A stretch of DNA of 64,000 nucleotides from Streptomyces flaveus (lineage in GTDB: Bacteria > Actinomycetota > Actinomycetes > Streptomycetales > Streptomycetaceae): assembly GCF_014647675.1 (NCBI RefSeq), contig NZ_BMPQ01000003.1, positions 508,373 to 572,372 of the forward strand. The letters run 5' to 3'. Positions 23,160-31,474 of this stretch are shown here, in pieces. Both the position numbers and the translations under genes were made by a program. The stretch's first letter is position 1; each line of letters begins with the position of its first letter. Below the pieces are notes generated by a model. It saw nothing but the letters and a program-made list of their open reading frames with translations, was not told the DNA's origin and ran no database searches.

Positions 23160-23593
23160 GGCGCCGTCCCCGTAACCCGGCACAGCGCCAGATACAGCGG
23201 TATCGGCGGCGTGTACGGAAGCGTGCTGTCCGGCTTGTGGATCAGGTCCGGGAGAGGAAGCGTGGATGGGCCCGGGACCACCGCCCCCGTCGCGTAGTGC
23301 GTGGGCGAGGGCCACTCCAGGGAGACGTCGGAGTCGGAGGGGACCAGCCACCACCACTGCGAATCGTCGGCGTACACACAGCCGACGCGAGGCAGCCGGG
23401 ACATCAGCAGGGGGCCGAACCGCGCGGGCATCGCCACCGCGTCGCAGCCGAGCGGCGCGCGCATGCCCTCCGGGACGGTGAGACGTCGCAGCGCCTCGGC
23501 CCCGGAGGGGGTCCGCAGTGAATGCCGCAGACGAACCAGCGTGTCCAGGTGAAGCACCCGAGGCACCCCGGCCGACGTAGCCCTCACACCCAT
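23132..23593 (-). CDS. Conserved hypothetical protein of whiJ-type locus
   Basis: This encodes 153 residues. It contains VLHLDTLVRLRHSLRTPSGAEAL, then a beta-rich middle (GCVYADDSQWWWLVPSDSD, PTHYATGAVV) and a C-terminal IPLYLALCRVTG. No catalytic motif is seen. It is encoded directly downstream of the anti-sigma-type ATPase on the same strand with 38 nt between, so it is probably co-transcribed. Its C-terminal codons lie in the palindrome at 23099-23159. Confidence 0.6.
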   Translation of the reverse strand: MGVRATSAGVPRVLHLDTLVRLRHSLRTPSGAEALRRLTVPEGMRAPLGCDAVAMPARFGPLLMSRLPRVGCVYADDSQWWWLVPSDSDVSLEWPSPTHYATGAVVPGPSTLPLPDLIHKPDSTLPYTPPIPLYLALCRVTGTAPVWSKVVRA

Positions 23594-23631
23594 TCAGCCA
23601 GCCCCGTCCGTTCTCGAGTTGTCGAAGCGAT

Positions 23632-24225
23632 TCAGAACCACTCGTGCCCGGCGGAGAGCCCGTCCGTGCCGGTTCGCGAGGAGCCGGCTGGGGCCGGCCG
23701 GCTCCTCGCACTCCAGCCCAGGTCCGACCGCGGCTCGGCGCCGTTGTTCGCCGATCGCGGAAGGTCCGCCCAGACCAGCAGTCCGGGTCCGGAATCCTGG
23801 GCGCCCCAGGCACTGCACACCGCAGCGACGAGAAGCAGTCCCCTCCCGTGCTCCTCCTCGGGGCGCTGTGGCGAAGGGTGGGGTTCACCCGTCGCACACC
23901 CCTCATCGCGTACGGCTATTCGCACCCGGTCGTCGCCGTCGTGCAGTTCGCACACCACCTGGCGGCTCGCCGTGTGCACGACCGCGTTGGTGACCAGCTC
24001 GGAGACGACCAGCTCCGCCGTGTCGCAGATGTCCTCACAGACGGCCCACCCCGAAAGCCGGGCGCGCGTAAGGCGCCTGGCCTGCGCGGCGGAACCCGGA
24101 TGAGCGGCCAGCTCGAAACGGAACCGGCGCTCGGCAGCCGCATCGGCGGCGCCGAGACCGAACCGGCTCCCGGCGGCATCGGCGGCGTCTGCTCTTAACG
24201 ACGAAGGCGGAGTCACGCTTGCCAC
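23632..24225 (-). CDS. ATP-binding anti-sigma/regulatory kinase-like protein (HATPase_c)
   Basis: This encodes 197 residues. The RsbW-like Bergerat fold is visible: AELVVSELVTNAVVHT (N box), VRIAVRDEGCA (G1 box) and HGRGLLLVAAVCSAWG (G2 region). Such proteins partner the XRE and DUF397 proteins in whiJ/abaA-like clusters of Streptomyces, which affect development and antibiotic production. The start is uncertain: I used the GTG at 24225 after GGGGAG, and the GTG at 24216 is also possible. It is divergent from the XRE gene. Confidence 0.8.
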   Translation of the reverse strand: MASVTPPSSLRADAADAAGSRFGLGAADAAAERRFRFELAAHPGSAAQARRLTRARLSGWAVCEDICDTAELVVSELVTNAVVHTASRQVVCELHDGDDRVRIAVRDEGCATGEPHPSPQRPEEEHGRGLLLVAAVCSAWGAQDSGPGLLVWADLPRSANNGAEPRSDLGWSARSRPAPAGSSRTGTDGLSAGHEWF

Positions 24226-24256
24226 TATCTCCCCGCCGTGAACACTTGGCAAGAGT

Positions 24257-24277
24257 CACTCTGAAAATTGCAGAGTG
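24257..24277. promoter_or_regulatory. Inverted repeat in whiJ-like divergent promoter
   Basis: CACTCTG and CAGAGTG form a perfect 7-bp inverted repeat with a 7-nt AT-rich spacer, located between the divergent ATPase and XRE genes. It is a likely binding site for the XRE protein encoded at 24405. Confidence 0.6.
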
Positions 24278-24404
24278 CAGTGTTCCGTGTCGAGGGGACC
24301 ATGGCACACTGCAACGCAACAGCACGTGACGCGGCGTCTGTTGGGTACCCGCCGGGTAGCCACCGGGCGCCGCCCGGGCTGTTCAGGACTATGTGGAGGT
24401 GGAC

Positions 24405-25265
24405 GTGAGTGAGCCACGGTCCGCGCCGACGGTCGGGCAGGTCGTCCTCGGACGGCGCCTGCTGGACCTGAGGGAGCGCGCGGGGCTCAAGCGCGAGGAG
24501 GCGGCGCGCATACTGCGCGTCACGGCCGCCACCGTCCGCCGCATGGAGATGGCCGAGGTCGCCCTCAAGATCCCGTATCTCCAGCTTCTGCTGAAGGCGT
24601 ACGGCGTCTCCGAGGAGGAGTCCGACGCCTTCGTCGCCCTCGCCGAGGAGGCCAACCAACCCGGCTGGTGGCAGCGGTTCCACGACATCCTGCCGGGCTG
24701 GTTCTCGATGTACGTCAGCCTGGAGGGCGCGGCCGGCCTCATCCGCTCTTACGAACCCCACTTCGTGCCCGGACTGATGCAGACCGAGGAGTACGCCCGT
24801 GGCGTCATGGAATCCGGCGCCATCGGCCAGACGAGACCCGAGGACATAGAGCGTCATGTGGCGCTGCGCATGCATCGCCAGGAGCTGCTCACGCGTGAGG
24901 ACGCGCCACGGTTCTGGGTCGTGATGGACGAGACGGCCCTGCGCCGGCCCGTCAGCGGCCCCGAGGTGATGCGCGCCCAGATCGACAAGCTCCTCGAGAT
25001 CACGAAACTGCCGAACGTGACCCTGCAGATAGCTCCGTTCTCCTCGGGGCCGCACGCGGGTACGTACGGGCCCTTCGTGCTCTTCCGATTCGCCGTGCCC
25101 GAACTTCCGGACATGGTCTACAGCGAGTACCTGACCGGCGCCGTCTACCTGGACGCGCGTGCCGAGGTGTCCACCTATCTCGAGGTCATGGACCGCATGG
25201 CGGCGCAGGCCGCCACAGCACATCGCACGAACGAGATCCTCCTGGATCTCCGCAAGGAGCTGTGA
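24405..25265 (+). CDS. WhiJ-like XRE regulator with DUF5753 domain
   Basis: This encodes 286 residues. An N-terminal Cro/CI helix-turn-helix (about 10-65: VGQVVLGRRLLDLRERAGLKREEAARILRVTAATVRRME) is followed by DUF5753 (about 95-280), with IRSYEPHFVPGLMQTEEYARGV and APFSSGPHAG. This is the WhiJ-type architecture that works with a DUF397 protein to control development. The GTG at 24405 is placed correctly after GGAGG, and an in-frame GTG at 24393 overlaps that site. Its stop TGA directly abuts the DUF397 start codon. Confidence 0.85.
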   Translation: MSEPRSAPTVGQVVLGRRLLDLRERAGLKREEAARILRVTAATVRRMEMAEVALKIPYLQLLLKAYGVSEEESDAFVALAEEANQPGWWQRFHDILPGWFSMYVSLEGAAGLIRSYEPHFVPGLMQTEEYARGVMESGAIGQTRPEDIERHVALRMHRQELLTREDAPRFWVVMDETALRRPVSGPEVMRAQIDKLLEITKLPNVTLQIAPFSSGPHAGTYGPFVLFRFAVPELPDMVYSEYLTGAVYLDARAEVSTYLEVMDRMAAQAATAHRTNEILLDLRKEL

Positions 25266-25529
25266 ATGAATCGCATCAAGGCCCGGGTTCACAACGGGCG
25301 GATCTACAACGGCATGCCCGCACGGGAGCTGGGCAGCGAAGGCTGGCACAAGCCCTGGAGCGGCGGCAACGGCGGCAACTGCCTGGAGGCGATGAAACTC
25401 GCCGACGGCCGTATCGCGGTCCGTCAGTCCGCGGATCCGGACGGACCCGCCCTCATCTACACCCCCGGCGAGATGACCGCGTTCATTCAGGGCGCCAAGG
25501 CGGGGGAGGCGGACTTCCTGCTGTCTTGA
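25266..25529 (+). CDS. DUF397 protein
   Basis: This encodes 87 residues. The DUF397 core is WHKPWSGGNGGNCLEAMKLADGRIAVRQSADPDGPALIYTPGEMTAFIQGAK (about 27-78), with the typical GNCLE and F..G..aGEADFL ends. It abuts the XRE gene with no spacer, so the two are translated together. By analogy with WhiJ loci it may antagonise the XRE protein. Confidence 0.85.
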   Translation: MNRIKARVHNGRIYNGMPARELGSEGWHKPWSGGNGGNCLEAMKLADGRIAVRQSADPDGPALIYTPGEMTAFIQGAKAGEADFLLS

Positions 25530-25614
25530 GGCTCTTGTTCATCAACTCCCTTGCCGGCTGTCCCTTTGTTCGTTGTTCAGAGTGTTTCCCTATCTTGGAA
25601 TTCACTGGATCTGC

Positions 25615-27075
25615 TCACTTTTCGGCCAATCGTCCGGGCGGCAACGCCGCGCACAACGCGTCCAGCGCGGCCCCGTACGCATGCTCCGGAGGCGTCGCAT
25701 AGCCGACGACCAGGCCGTCCGGTCCGTCCGGCGCGGAAGTGGGCGCTTCCGGGTGCCGGAAAACGTCGAGCCCGTCCAGGGCCAGCCCCTGCCAGTGGGC
25801 GGCCCTGACGGCGGCCTCTTCGCTGCCGGGCGGCAGCCGTAGCACCGCGTGCAGCCCGGCCGCGATCCCGGTGACCTCGATGTGCGGTGCGTGCGCGGCC
25901 AGCGCGACGACGAGACGGTTCCGTCGCGTCCGGTACCGCTGCCGCATGCGCCGCACATGACGGTCGTACGACCCGGAGACGATGAAGTCCGCGAGCGTCA
26001 GCTGATCGAGGACACTCGCCCACGCCTCACGCTCACCCTTCGCCTCCAGTACGGCATCGACGTACCGCTCCGGAAGGACCATCCAGCCCAGCCGCAGCGC
26101 GGGCGACAGGCTCTTGCTGACCGAGCCGATGTGGATGACCCGCTCCGGGTCCAGACCCTGCACGGCGCCCACGGGCTTGCGGTCGTAGCGGAACTCCCCG
26201 TCGTAGTCGTCCTCCAGAATCACCCCGCCACGCGCGCGTGCCCAGTCGATCACGGCGGCGCGGCGCGAGGGATGCAGGGGCCCGCCGGTCGGGAACTGGT
26301 GCGCCGGTGTGAGCAGTACAGCCCGCTCCCTGCCCAACTTCTCGTTGCCCAACTTCTCGACTTGGGCGCCGTGTTCGTCGAGGGGCAACGGGAGCGTCCG
26401 TACGCCTGCCGCTGCCAGCAACTCGCGGTGGAAGGGCAGCCCGTACGCCTCAACGGCCAGCGGGCCCTGGAGCACCCCGCCTCCGGAGCCACCGAAGAGG
26501 AGCCGCAGCGCGTGTGCGAAACCGGAGCAGATCACGATCCGGCCCGGCTCGGTGCGTACGCCACGCGCGCGTGCCAGGTACTCCGTGAGCGCCTCCCGTA
26601 GTTCGCGACGGCCGGCTGGGTCTCCCGGTCCGAACGCCTCGTTGGGCGCCTGCTGCAAGGCCCGCCGGTACGAGGCGAGCCAGGCCGTGCGCGGGAACGC
26701 CGACACGTCCGGGGTGCCCTGCCGCAAGTCGTGTCGTGGTCCATGCGCGCGTGGAGGTGCCTTTTTGGGTACGCGCGCGTGGGTGCCCAACGGTTCGGCG
26801 CGCTCGGCAACTTGGGTGCCCGAGCCCTGGCGCGCGGTCAGCCAGCCCTCGGCGACGAGTTCGGCGTACGCGTCGGCGACCGTGTTGCGGGCCACGCCGA
26901 GATCGGCGGCCAGCGAGCGGTACGGGGGGAGGCGGGTGCCTGGGGCGAGACGGCCACTCCGTACGGCCTCGCGCAGGGCGTGGATGAGGGCGGCGCGACG
27001 GCCGCCCTGGCCCGACAGTTCCAGGTGCAGGTCGGCGCCGATGCGCTCCGCCGAATTGACCCATGATTCCGCCAT
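25615..27075 (-). CDS. MocR-type regulator (GntR HTH fused to PLP aminotransferase fold)
   Basis: This encodes 486 residues. A GntR winged helix (about 24-90, TRLPPYRSLAADLGVARNTVADAYAELVAEGWL) is joined to a fold-type I aminotransferase domain (about 115-480). The PLP region contains VILEDDYDGEFRYDR and the Schiff-base Lys in GSVSKSLSP. MocR proteins sense PLP or an amino compound and usually regulate the divergent gene. That gene here is the AhpD-like protein at 27123, with only 47 nt between the starts. It is the most likely target. Confidence 0.85.
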   Translation of the reverse strand: MAESWVNSAERIGADLHLELSGQGGRRAALIHALREAVRSGRLAPGTRLPPYRSLAADLGVARNTVADAYAELVAEGWLTARQGSGTQVAERAEPLGTHARVPKKAPPRAHGPRHDLRQGTPDVSAFPRTAWLASYRRALQQAPNEAFGPGDPAGRRELREALTEYLARARGVRTEPGRIVICSGFAHALRLLFGGSGGGVLQGPLAVEAYGLPFHRELLAAAGVRTLPLPLDEHGAQVEKLGNEKLGRERAVLLTPAHQFPTGGPLHPSRRAAVIDWARARGGVILEDDYDGEFRYDRKPVGAVQGLDPERVIHIGSVSKSLSPALRLGWMVLPERYVDAVLEAKGEREAWASVLDQLTLADFIVSGSYDRHVRRMRQRYRTRRNRLVVALAAHAPHIEVTGIAAGLHAVLRLPPGSEEAAVRAAHWQGLALDGLDVFRHPEAPTSAPDGPDGLVVGYATPPEHAYGAALDALCAALPPGRLAEK

Positions 27076-27122
27076 GGAAATGAACTCTACAGAGGGTCTT
27101 TCCGAGCCGTAGTTTCGTAGTC

Positions 27123-27662
27123 ATGACGACGAACACGACGAACGAGGCAGACATGGTGAACGCGGCGAACACGGTGAGTGCAACGAAGGTGGCGAACGGG
27201 GTCACGGTGGCCGAAAACGTTCGCCTCAACTTCGCGAAGTCCGCCCGGAAAGCCTTTCGCGCCCTCATCGGCTTCGACGCCGCCGCCCGCGAGGGGCTCG
27301 ACCCGGCCCTCGTCGAGCTGATCCAGATCCGCGCCTCGCACCTCAACCACTGCGCGTACTGCCTCCACATGCACACCAACGACGCGCGCAAGGCGGGCGA
27401 GAGTGAGGACCGACTGCACATGGTCGCGGTGTGGCGCGAGGCCCGCCACTTCTTCACGGAGCGGGAACAGGCGGCGCTCGCCCTGACGGAGGCGGTGACA
27501 CTGGTGGCCGACCGCGGCGTCCCGGACGACGTCTATGCGCAGGCCGCCGCCCAGTTCGACGAGCAGGAACTTGCCCAGGTCCTGGCGCTGATCTTCGCGA
27601 TCAACACATGGAACCGGATCGCGCTGTCGACGGGGAAGGTGGCGGGCACGGACGAGCGCTGA
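27123..27662 (+). CDS. Carboxymuconolactone decarboxylase/AhpD-like protein
   Basis: This encodes 179 residues. The CMD domain (about 40-170) carries the redox pair HCAYCLHMH with a CxxC, preceded by LVELIQIRASHLN, and FAINTWNRIA at the end. Proteins of this type reduce peroxides as AhpD-like partners or act as decarboxylases; the CxxC favours a peroxidase-type activity. The first 20 residues are a Thr/Asn-rich tail. The gene is divergent from the MocR regulator and convergent with gltD. Confidence 0.85.
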   Translation: MTTNTTNEADMVNAANTVSATKVANGVTVAENVRLNFAKSARKAFRALIGFDAAAREGLDPALVELIQIRASHLNHCAYCLHMHTNDARKAGESEDRLHMVAVWREARHFFTEREQAALALTEAVTLVADRGVPDDVYAQAAAQFDEQELAQVLALIFAINTWNRIALSTGKVAGTDER

Positions 27663-27696
27663 CCTCGGTGTTCCTGTCCCTGGTGTGCCTGGCGTC

Positions 27697-29184
27697 TCAC
27701 GCCGTCATCGGCCGGTCGTACGGCCCTATCGGCGCCGGAAGCCGTGAGCTCCCCGTCAGTTGGCGGTCGACCGCCGCTGCCACCGCTCGGCCCTCGGCGA
27801 TGGCCCACACGATCAGGGACTGGCCGCGCGCGGCGTCCCCGGCGGCGTACACGCCGGGGACGTTGGTCGCGAAGTCGGCGTCGCGGGTGATCGTGCCGCG
27901 GGGGTCGAGGCCGAGGCCGAGCTGGTCTACGAGGCCGTCGGAGCGGTCGGGGCCCGAGAAGCCGAGGGCGAGCAGGACGAGGTCGGCGGGGAGTCGGCGT
28001 CCGGTGCCGGGGACGGGTCGGCGCTCGGCGTCGACCTCGACCAGGTGCAGCGCGCGTACGTGCCCGCTCGCATCGCCGGTGAAGCGGAGCGTGGACGCTG
28101 CGAAGAGCCGTGCGTCGGCGTCCGCCGAGGGCGCCGTCCGCAGCTCGCGGGCCTCCTCGTGCGCGGCCGACAGCCGGTAGATCTTCGGGTACGTCGGCCA
28201 TGGCTCGGCGTCCTCGTCGCGTTCCGTGCCCGGCTGCGTATAGATGTCGAGCTGGGTCACGGACGCGGCGCCCTCGCGTATCGCCGTGCCCAGGCAGTCG
28301 GCGCCCGTGTCACCGCCGCCGACGATCACGACATGCTTCCCGGCCGCGGACAGTGGAGAGGCCTCCATGTCCCCCTCGCGAACCCGGTTGGCCAACGGCA
28401 GATACTCCATCGCCTGGTGTATGCCGTCCAACTCCCGCCCCGGCACGGGAAGTTCACGCCAGGCCGTGGCGCCCACGGCGAGCACGACGGCGTCGTAACG
28501 GGCCCGTAGCCCGGCGGCATCGATGTCCCGGCCGACGGCCGTCGACGTACGGAACTTGGTTCCCTCCGCCCGCATCTGCTCGAGCCGCCGCTCCAGATGC
28601 CGCTTCTCCATCTTGAACTCGGGTATCCCGTATCGCATCAGCCCGCCGAGCCGGTCGTCCCGCTCGTACACGGCGACGGTGTGCCCGGCCCGCGTCAACT
28701 GCTGTGCCGCGGCAAGGCCGGTGGGCCCCGAGCCGACCACCGCGACCGTACGCCCGGAGAGCCGGTCCGGCGGTCGTGGCGGCGCGAAGCCCTCCTCCCA
28801 GGCCCGGTCGGCGATGGCGACCTCGACGTTCTTGATGGTGACCGCGGGCTGGTTGATCGCCAGCACGCAGCCCGCCTCGCAGGGCGCGGGGCACAACCGC
28901 CCGGTGAACTCGGGGAAGTTGTTCGTGGCGTGCAGTCGGTCGCTCGCCGCGCGCCAGTCGTCGCGCGAGACCAGGTCGTTCCAGTCGGGGATCAGATTGC
29001 CCAGCGGACAGGCCTCGTGGCAGAAGGGAATGCCGCAGTCCATACAGCGGTCGGCCTGCGTGCGGATGATGGGCAGCAGCGCGCCGGGGACGTACATCTC
29101 GTCCCAGTCACGGACCCGCTCCTCGACAGGGCGGCGCGGCCAGTCCTCGCGGGAGGCGTTGAGGAAACCCTTGGGATCGGCCAT
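27697..29184 (-). CDS. gltD: Glutamate synthase small subunit-type oxidoreductase, no large subunit beside it
   Basis: This encodes 495 residues. N-terminal cysteine clusters CMDCGIPFCHEACPLGN and CPAPCEAGC bind two 4Fe-4S centres. The FAD site is VVGSGPTGLAAA and the NADPH site is VIVGGGDTGADC. The C-terminal FAD contact is GVYAAGDAARG. In glutamate synthase this subunit passes electrons from NADPH to the large subunit GltB. No gltB is adjacent, so it is a second GltD copy working with a distant GltB or another acceptor. The start ATG at 29184 is followed by the family-typical MADPKGFL. Confidence 0.85.
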   Translation of the reverse strand: MADPKGFLNASREDWPRRPVEERVRDWDEMYVPGALLPIIRTQADRCMDCGIPFCHEACPLGNLIPDWNDLVSRDDWRAASDRLHATNNFPEFTGRLCPAPCEAGCVLAINQPAVTIKNVEVAIADRAWEEGFAPPRPPDRLSGRTVAVVGSGPTGLAAAQQLTRAGHTVAVYERDDRLGGLMRYGIPEFKMEKRHLERRLEQMRAEGTKFRTSTAVGRDIDAAGLRARYDAVVLAVGATAWRELPVPGRELDGIHQAMEYLPLANRVREGDMEASPLSAAGKHVVIVGGGDTGADCLGTAIREGAASVTQLDIYTQPGTERDEDAEPWPTYPKIYRLSAAHEEARELRTAPSADADARLFAASTLRFTGDASGHVRALHLVEVDAERRPVPGTGRRLPADLVLLALGFSGPDRSDGLVDQLGLGLDPRGTITRDADFATNVPGVYAAGDAARGQSLIVWAIAEGRAVAAAVDRQLTGSSRLPAPIGPYDRPMTA

Positions 29185-29362
29185 GGCCGTCTTCCCTTAC
29201 ATACGCGAACGGGACCCGTACGGCATCCGGTCTCCGGGCCGGGGCGGCGGGCCGGGGGCGGACGCGTAGGGCCTTGCGGCAGACTCTTTCCGCCACGATA
29301 CGTCGCCCGCGGCGCGCACGCCTCAAGGTGCGCGCCGGCGCATGCGCCTCTGCCTCAGCGCC

Positions 29363-29842
29363 TCAGGCGAGTGCGAGCACGTACGAGATCGCCGCGGCGG
29401 CGGACGCGGCCGTGCGGACGTGGTTCCACGTCGTCCACTCGCTCACGTACGAGGACCAGTACGCGGCGGCCTCCCGGGTGCCGGGGTCCATCGTGGCCAG
29501 CTTCTCGTTGCGCGGGACGTTCGCGACCATCGTGACTCCGAAGCAGCCGAACAGATACAGCGCGCTGCCGAGCAGCAGCTCCACCGTGCCCTCGTCGGGC
29601 CACAGTACGAACGTGACCACCGCGAGCACCGCGCACAGCACGGCCGACCCGACGAACGCGATCATGAAAGCCGGCGCCAACACCGTCACATTGATCGACT
29701 TCATCGCGGCCACGCCCTGCGCCGGCGGCAGCGCGGCAAGTCCCCTCATGACGAAGGTCGAGAACCCGAAGAAGACTCCGGCAACCAACCCCGTACCGAG
29801 CACACCCAGCACCGTCAGCACGAAGTACGGTCCATCGATCAT
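29363..29842 (-). CDS. DUF1772/anthrone oxygenase-like membrane protein
   Basis: This encodes 159 residues with four hydrophobic segments (about 6-28, 50-72, 82-102 and 140-158). The family signature is NVPRNEKLATMDP..REAAAYWSSYVSEWTTWNHVRT. The family includes anthrone oxygenases of polyketide pathways, but most members are uncharacterised. It stands alone; the 178 nt to gltD on its right and left hold nothing clear. Confidence 0.75.
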   Translation of the reverse strand: MIDGPYFVLTVLGVLGTGLVAGVFFGFSTFVMRGLAALPPAQGVAAMKSINVTVLAPAFMIAFVGSAVLCAVLAVVTFVLWPDEGTVELLLGSALYLFGCFGVTMVANVPRNEKLATMDPGTREAAAYWSSYVSEWTTWNHVRTAASAAAAISYVLALA

Positions 29843-30006
29843 GGCAACTCCCGCATGTTGAAAGATCCTGCCTGGCGCTCCCTGTCACCACAAGTGAAGT
29901 CCGGTACGACCAGGGTCACCATGGGTGAGAGGCTCGGGGGCATACGCGAGCCGCTCGGCTTGGGGCTCGGGGCGGTGTCCATTCGTCCGCGCGGCATCAT
30001 GGCCCT

Positions 30007-30639
30007 GTGCGACTCGAAGCGATCACTTGGGAACGGCTCGGCGACCTCCTCGCCGAGCGGTTCCTCGACCTGAAACCGGACGACGGCAGCCCCTGGCCGC
30101 GTATCGCCTTCGACGGAGCACCGGCCGCCCACCCCGGCGAGCTCGCCGAACGCGTGGCCGAAGCGCTGCGCCTGCGCGGCCGGTCCGCCCTCGTCGTCGG
30201 CACGGAGGGCTTCCTGCGCCCCGCGTCGCTCCGGTTCGAGCACGGTCATCAGGACGTGGAGGCGTACTACGACGGCTGGTTCGACACGGGCGCCCTGTGG
30301 CGCGAGGTCTTCGGCCCGCTGGACCCCGGCGGTGACGGCCGCGTCCTGCCCGACCTCTGGGACCCGGCCGCCGACCGCGCCACCCGCAGCCCCTACGTCC
30401 AACTACCGCCCGGCGCCCTGCTGTTGCTGCATGGTCCGCTGCTTCTACGCCACTGGTTCCCGTTCGACTTCACCGTCCATGTACGCCTCTCCCCGGGCGC
30501 CCTGCGCCGACGCACCCCTGAAAGCGAGCACTGGACGCTTCCCGCGTACGAGCGTTACGAGAGCGAGGTGGCCCCGGGCGACACAGCCGACATCCTGGTA
30601 CGCGCGGACGACCCGCGTCGCCCGGCATGGAACGGCTGA
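30007..30639 (+). CDS. Uridine kinase-like protein with degenerate P-loop
   Basis: This encodes 210 residues. The arrangement follows nucleoside kinase-like proteins: an N-terminal strand RIAFDGAP, GRSALVVGTEGFLRPASLRFE, and a lid-like DVEAYYDGWFDTGALWREV. The segment that should be a Walker A (GxxGxGKS/T) reads FDGAPAAHPGE, without the Lys. ATP binding by the usual loop is therefore unlikely. Many actinobacterial members look like this, in my recollection. The GTG start is in a region without a strong ribosome binding site. Confidence 0.55.
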   Translation: MRLEAITWERLGDLLAERFLDLKPDDGSPWPRIAFDGAPAAHPGELAERVAEALRLRGRSALVVGTEGFLRPASLRFEHGHQDVEAYYDGWFDTGALWREVFGPLDPGGDGRVLPDLWDPAADRATRSPYVQLPPGALLLLHGPLLLRHWFPFDFTVHVRLSPGALRRRTPESEHWTLPAYERYESEVAPGDTADILVRADDPRRPAWNG

Positions 30640-30755
30640 CCCTGACTTCGGCGAGCGGTTCCGGACCACTTGTGCAAGGACCGGGCCGTCGGAATCCGGG
30701 CACTTGCGGGTGCGTATCGTCTCCCGCCCGACGAGAATGTAGGGCGCCGGGACTA

Positions 30756-30918
30756 GGGCGCCGCTGATGGATCTCCGCGGCGTCGCGGCGCCCAGCACGC
30801 ACGCTCGCCGCACGGCGCGAAGGGACAGGTGGCTCCGCCACATGACCCTTCACACCGCACGCCGATCGCACGCACCGGACGTCGCTCCTTCTTCCACGGA
30901 GATCCATCAGCGGCGCCC
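30756..30918. mobile_element. Miniature inverted-repeat element (MITE), 163 bp
   Basis: Perfect terminal inverted repeats lie at both ends. Counted with the flanking CTA/TAG they are 25 nt (30753-30777 and 30897-30921), starting GGGCGCC and ending GATCTCCG. The element is bounded by TA on each side, as expected for IS630/mariner-type insertion. The interior of about 119 nt has no transposase. An extra TAGGGCGCCGG at 30740-30750 next to the left end may be the trace of another insertion. Confidence 0.75.
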
Positions 30919-30969
30919 TAGCGGTGCGTCCCCGCGCCGCGCCGGCCCGCCGGCATCGGGAGGTACTTC

Positions 30970-31398
30970 ATGACCACTGCCGGAGACATCATGCACCGCG
31001 GTGCCCAGTGGATCCCCGCCCACGAGACCCTGGACCGCGCCGCCCAGCTGATGCGCGAGCTCAATGTGGGCGCGCTGCCCATCAGCGACAAGAACGAACG
31101 GCTCTGCGGCATCCTCACGGACCGCGACATCGTGGTCGGCTGTGTGGCCATGGGCCACGACCCGGCACGCGTCACCGCGGGCGAGATGGCCAAGGGCACA
31201 CCGCGCTGGATCGACGCGAACGCCGATGTCAGCGAAGTGCTCGGCGAAATGCAGGGGCACCAGATCCGCCGCCTTCCTGTCATCGAGAACAAGCGTCTGG
31301 TCGGAATGATCAGCGAGGCCGATCTGGCCGCGCATCTGACGGATGACCAGCTCGCGCACTGGGCCGAGAGCGTCTACGCGAGGACCGCCACACGCTGA
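30970..31398 (+). CDS. Tandem CBS-domain protein
   Basis: This encodes 142 residues made of two CBS motifs (about 1-60 and 72-125). Characteristic segments are LMRELNVGALPISDKNERLCGILTDRDIVV and IRRLPVIENKRLVGMISEADL. CBS pairs bind adenosine nucleotides and usually sense energy state. No effector domain is attached. The ATG follows GGGAGG. The promoter is close to the right end of the MITE. It converges on corA with a hairpin between. Confidence 0.85.
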   Translation: MTTAGDIMHRGAQWIPAHETLDRAAQLMRELNVGALPISDKNERLCGILTDRDIVVGCVAMGHDPARVTAGEMAKGTPRWIDANADVSEVLGEMQGHQIRRLPVIENKRLVGMISEADLAAHLTDDQLAHWAESVYARTATR

Positions 31399-31430
31399 CG
31401 CCGGGATCCCGTCGCCACCGGGAACGCGCT

Positions 31431-31457
31431 CTCGTCCGGCCGGCCGTGTCGGACGAG
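31431..31457. terminator. Hairpin between CBS gene and corA
   Basis: CTCGTCCG and CGGACGAG form an 8-bp stem with an 11-nt loop. It is located between convergent stop codons. Confidence 0.65.
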
Positions 31458-31474
31458 GTGCGTCACGGTCGGTG

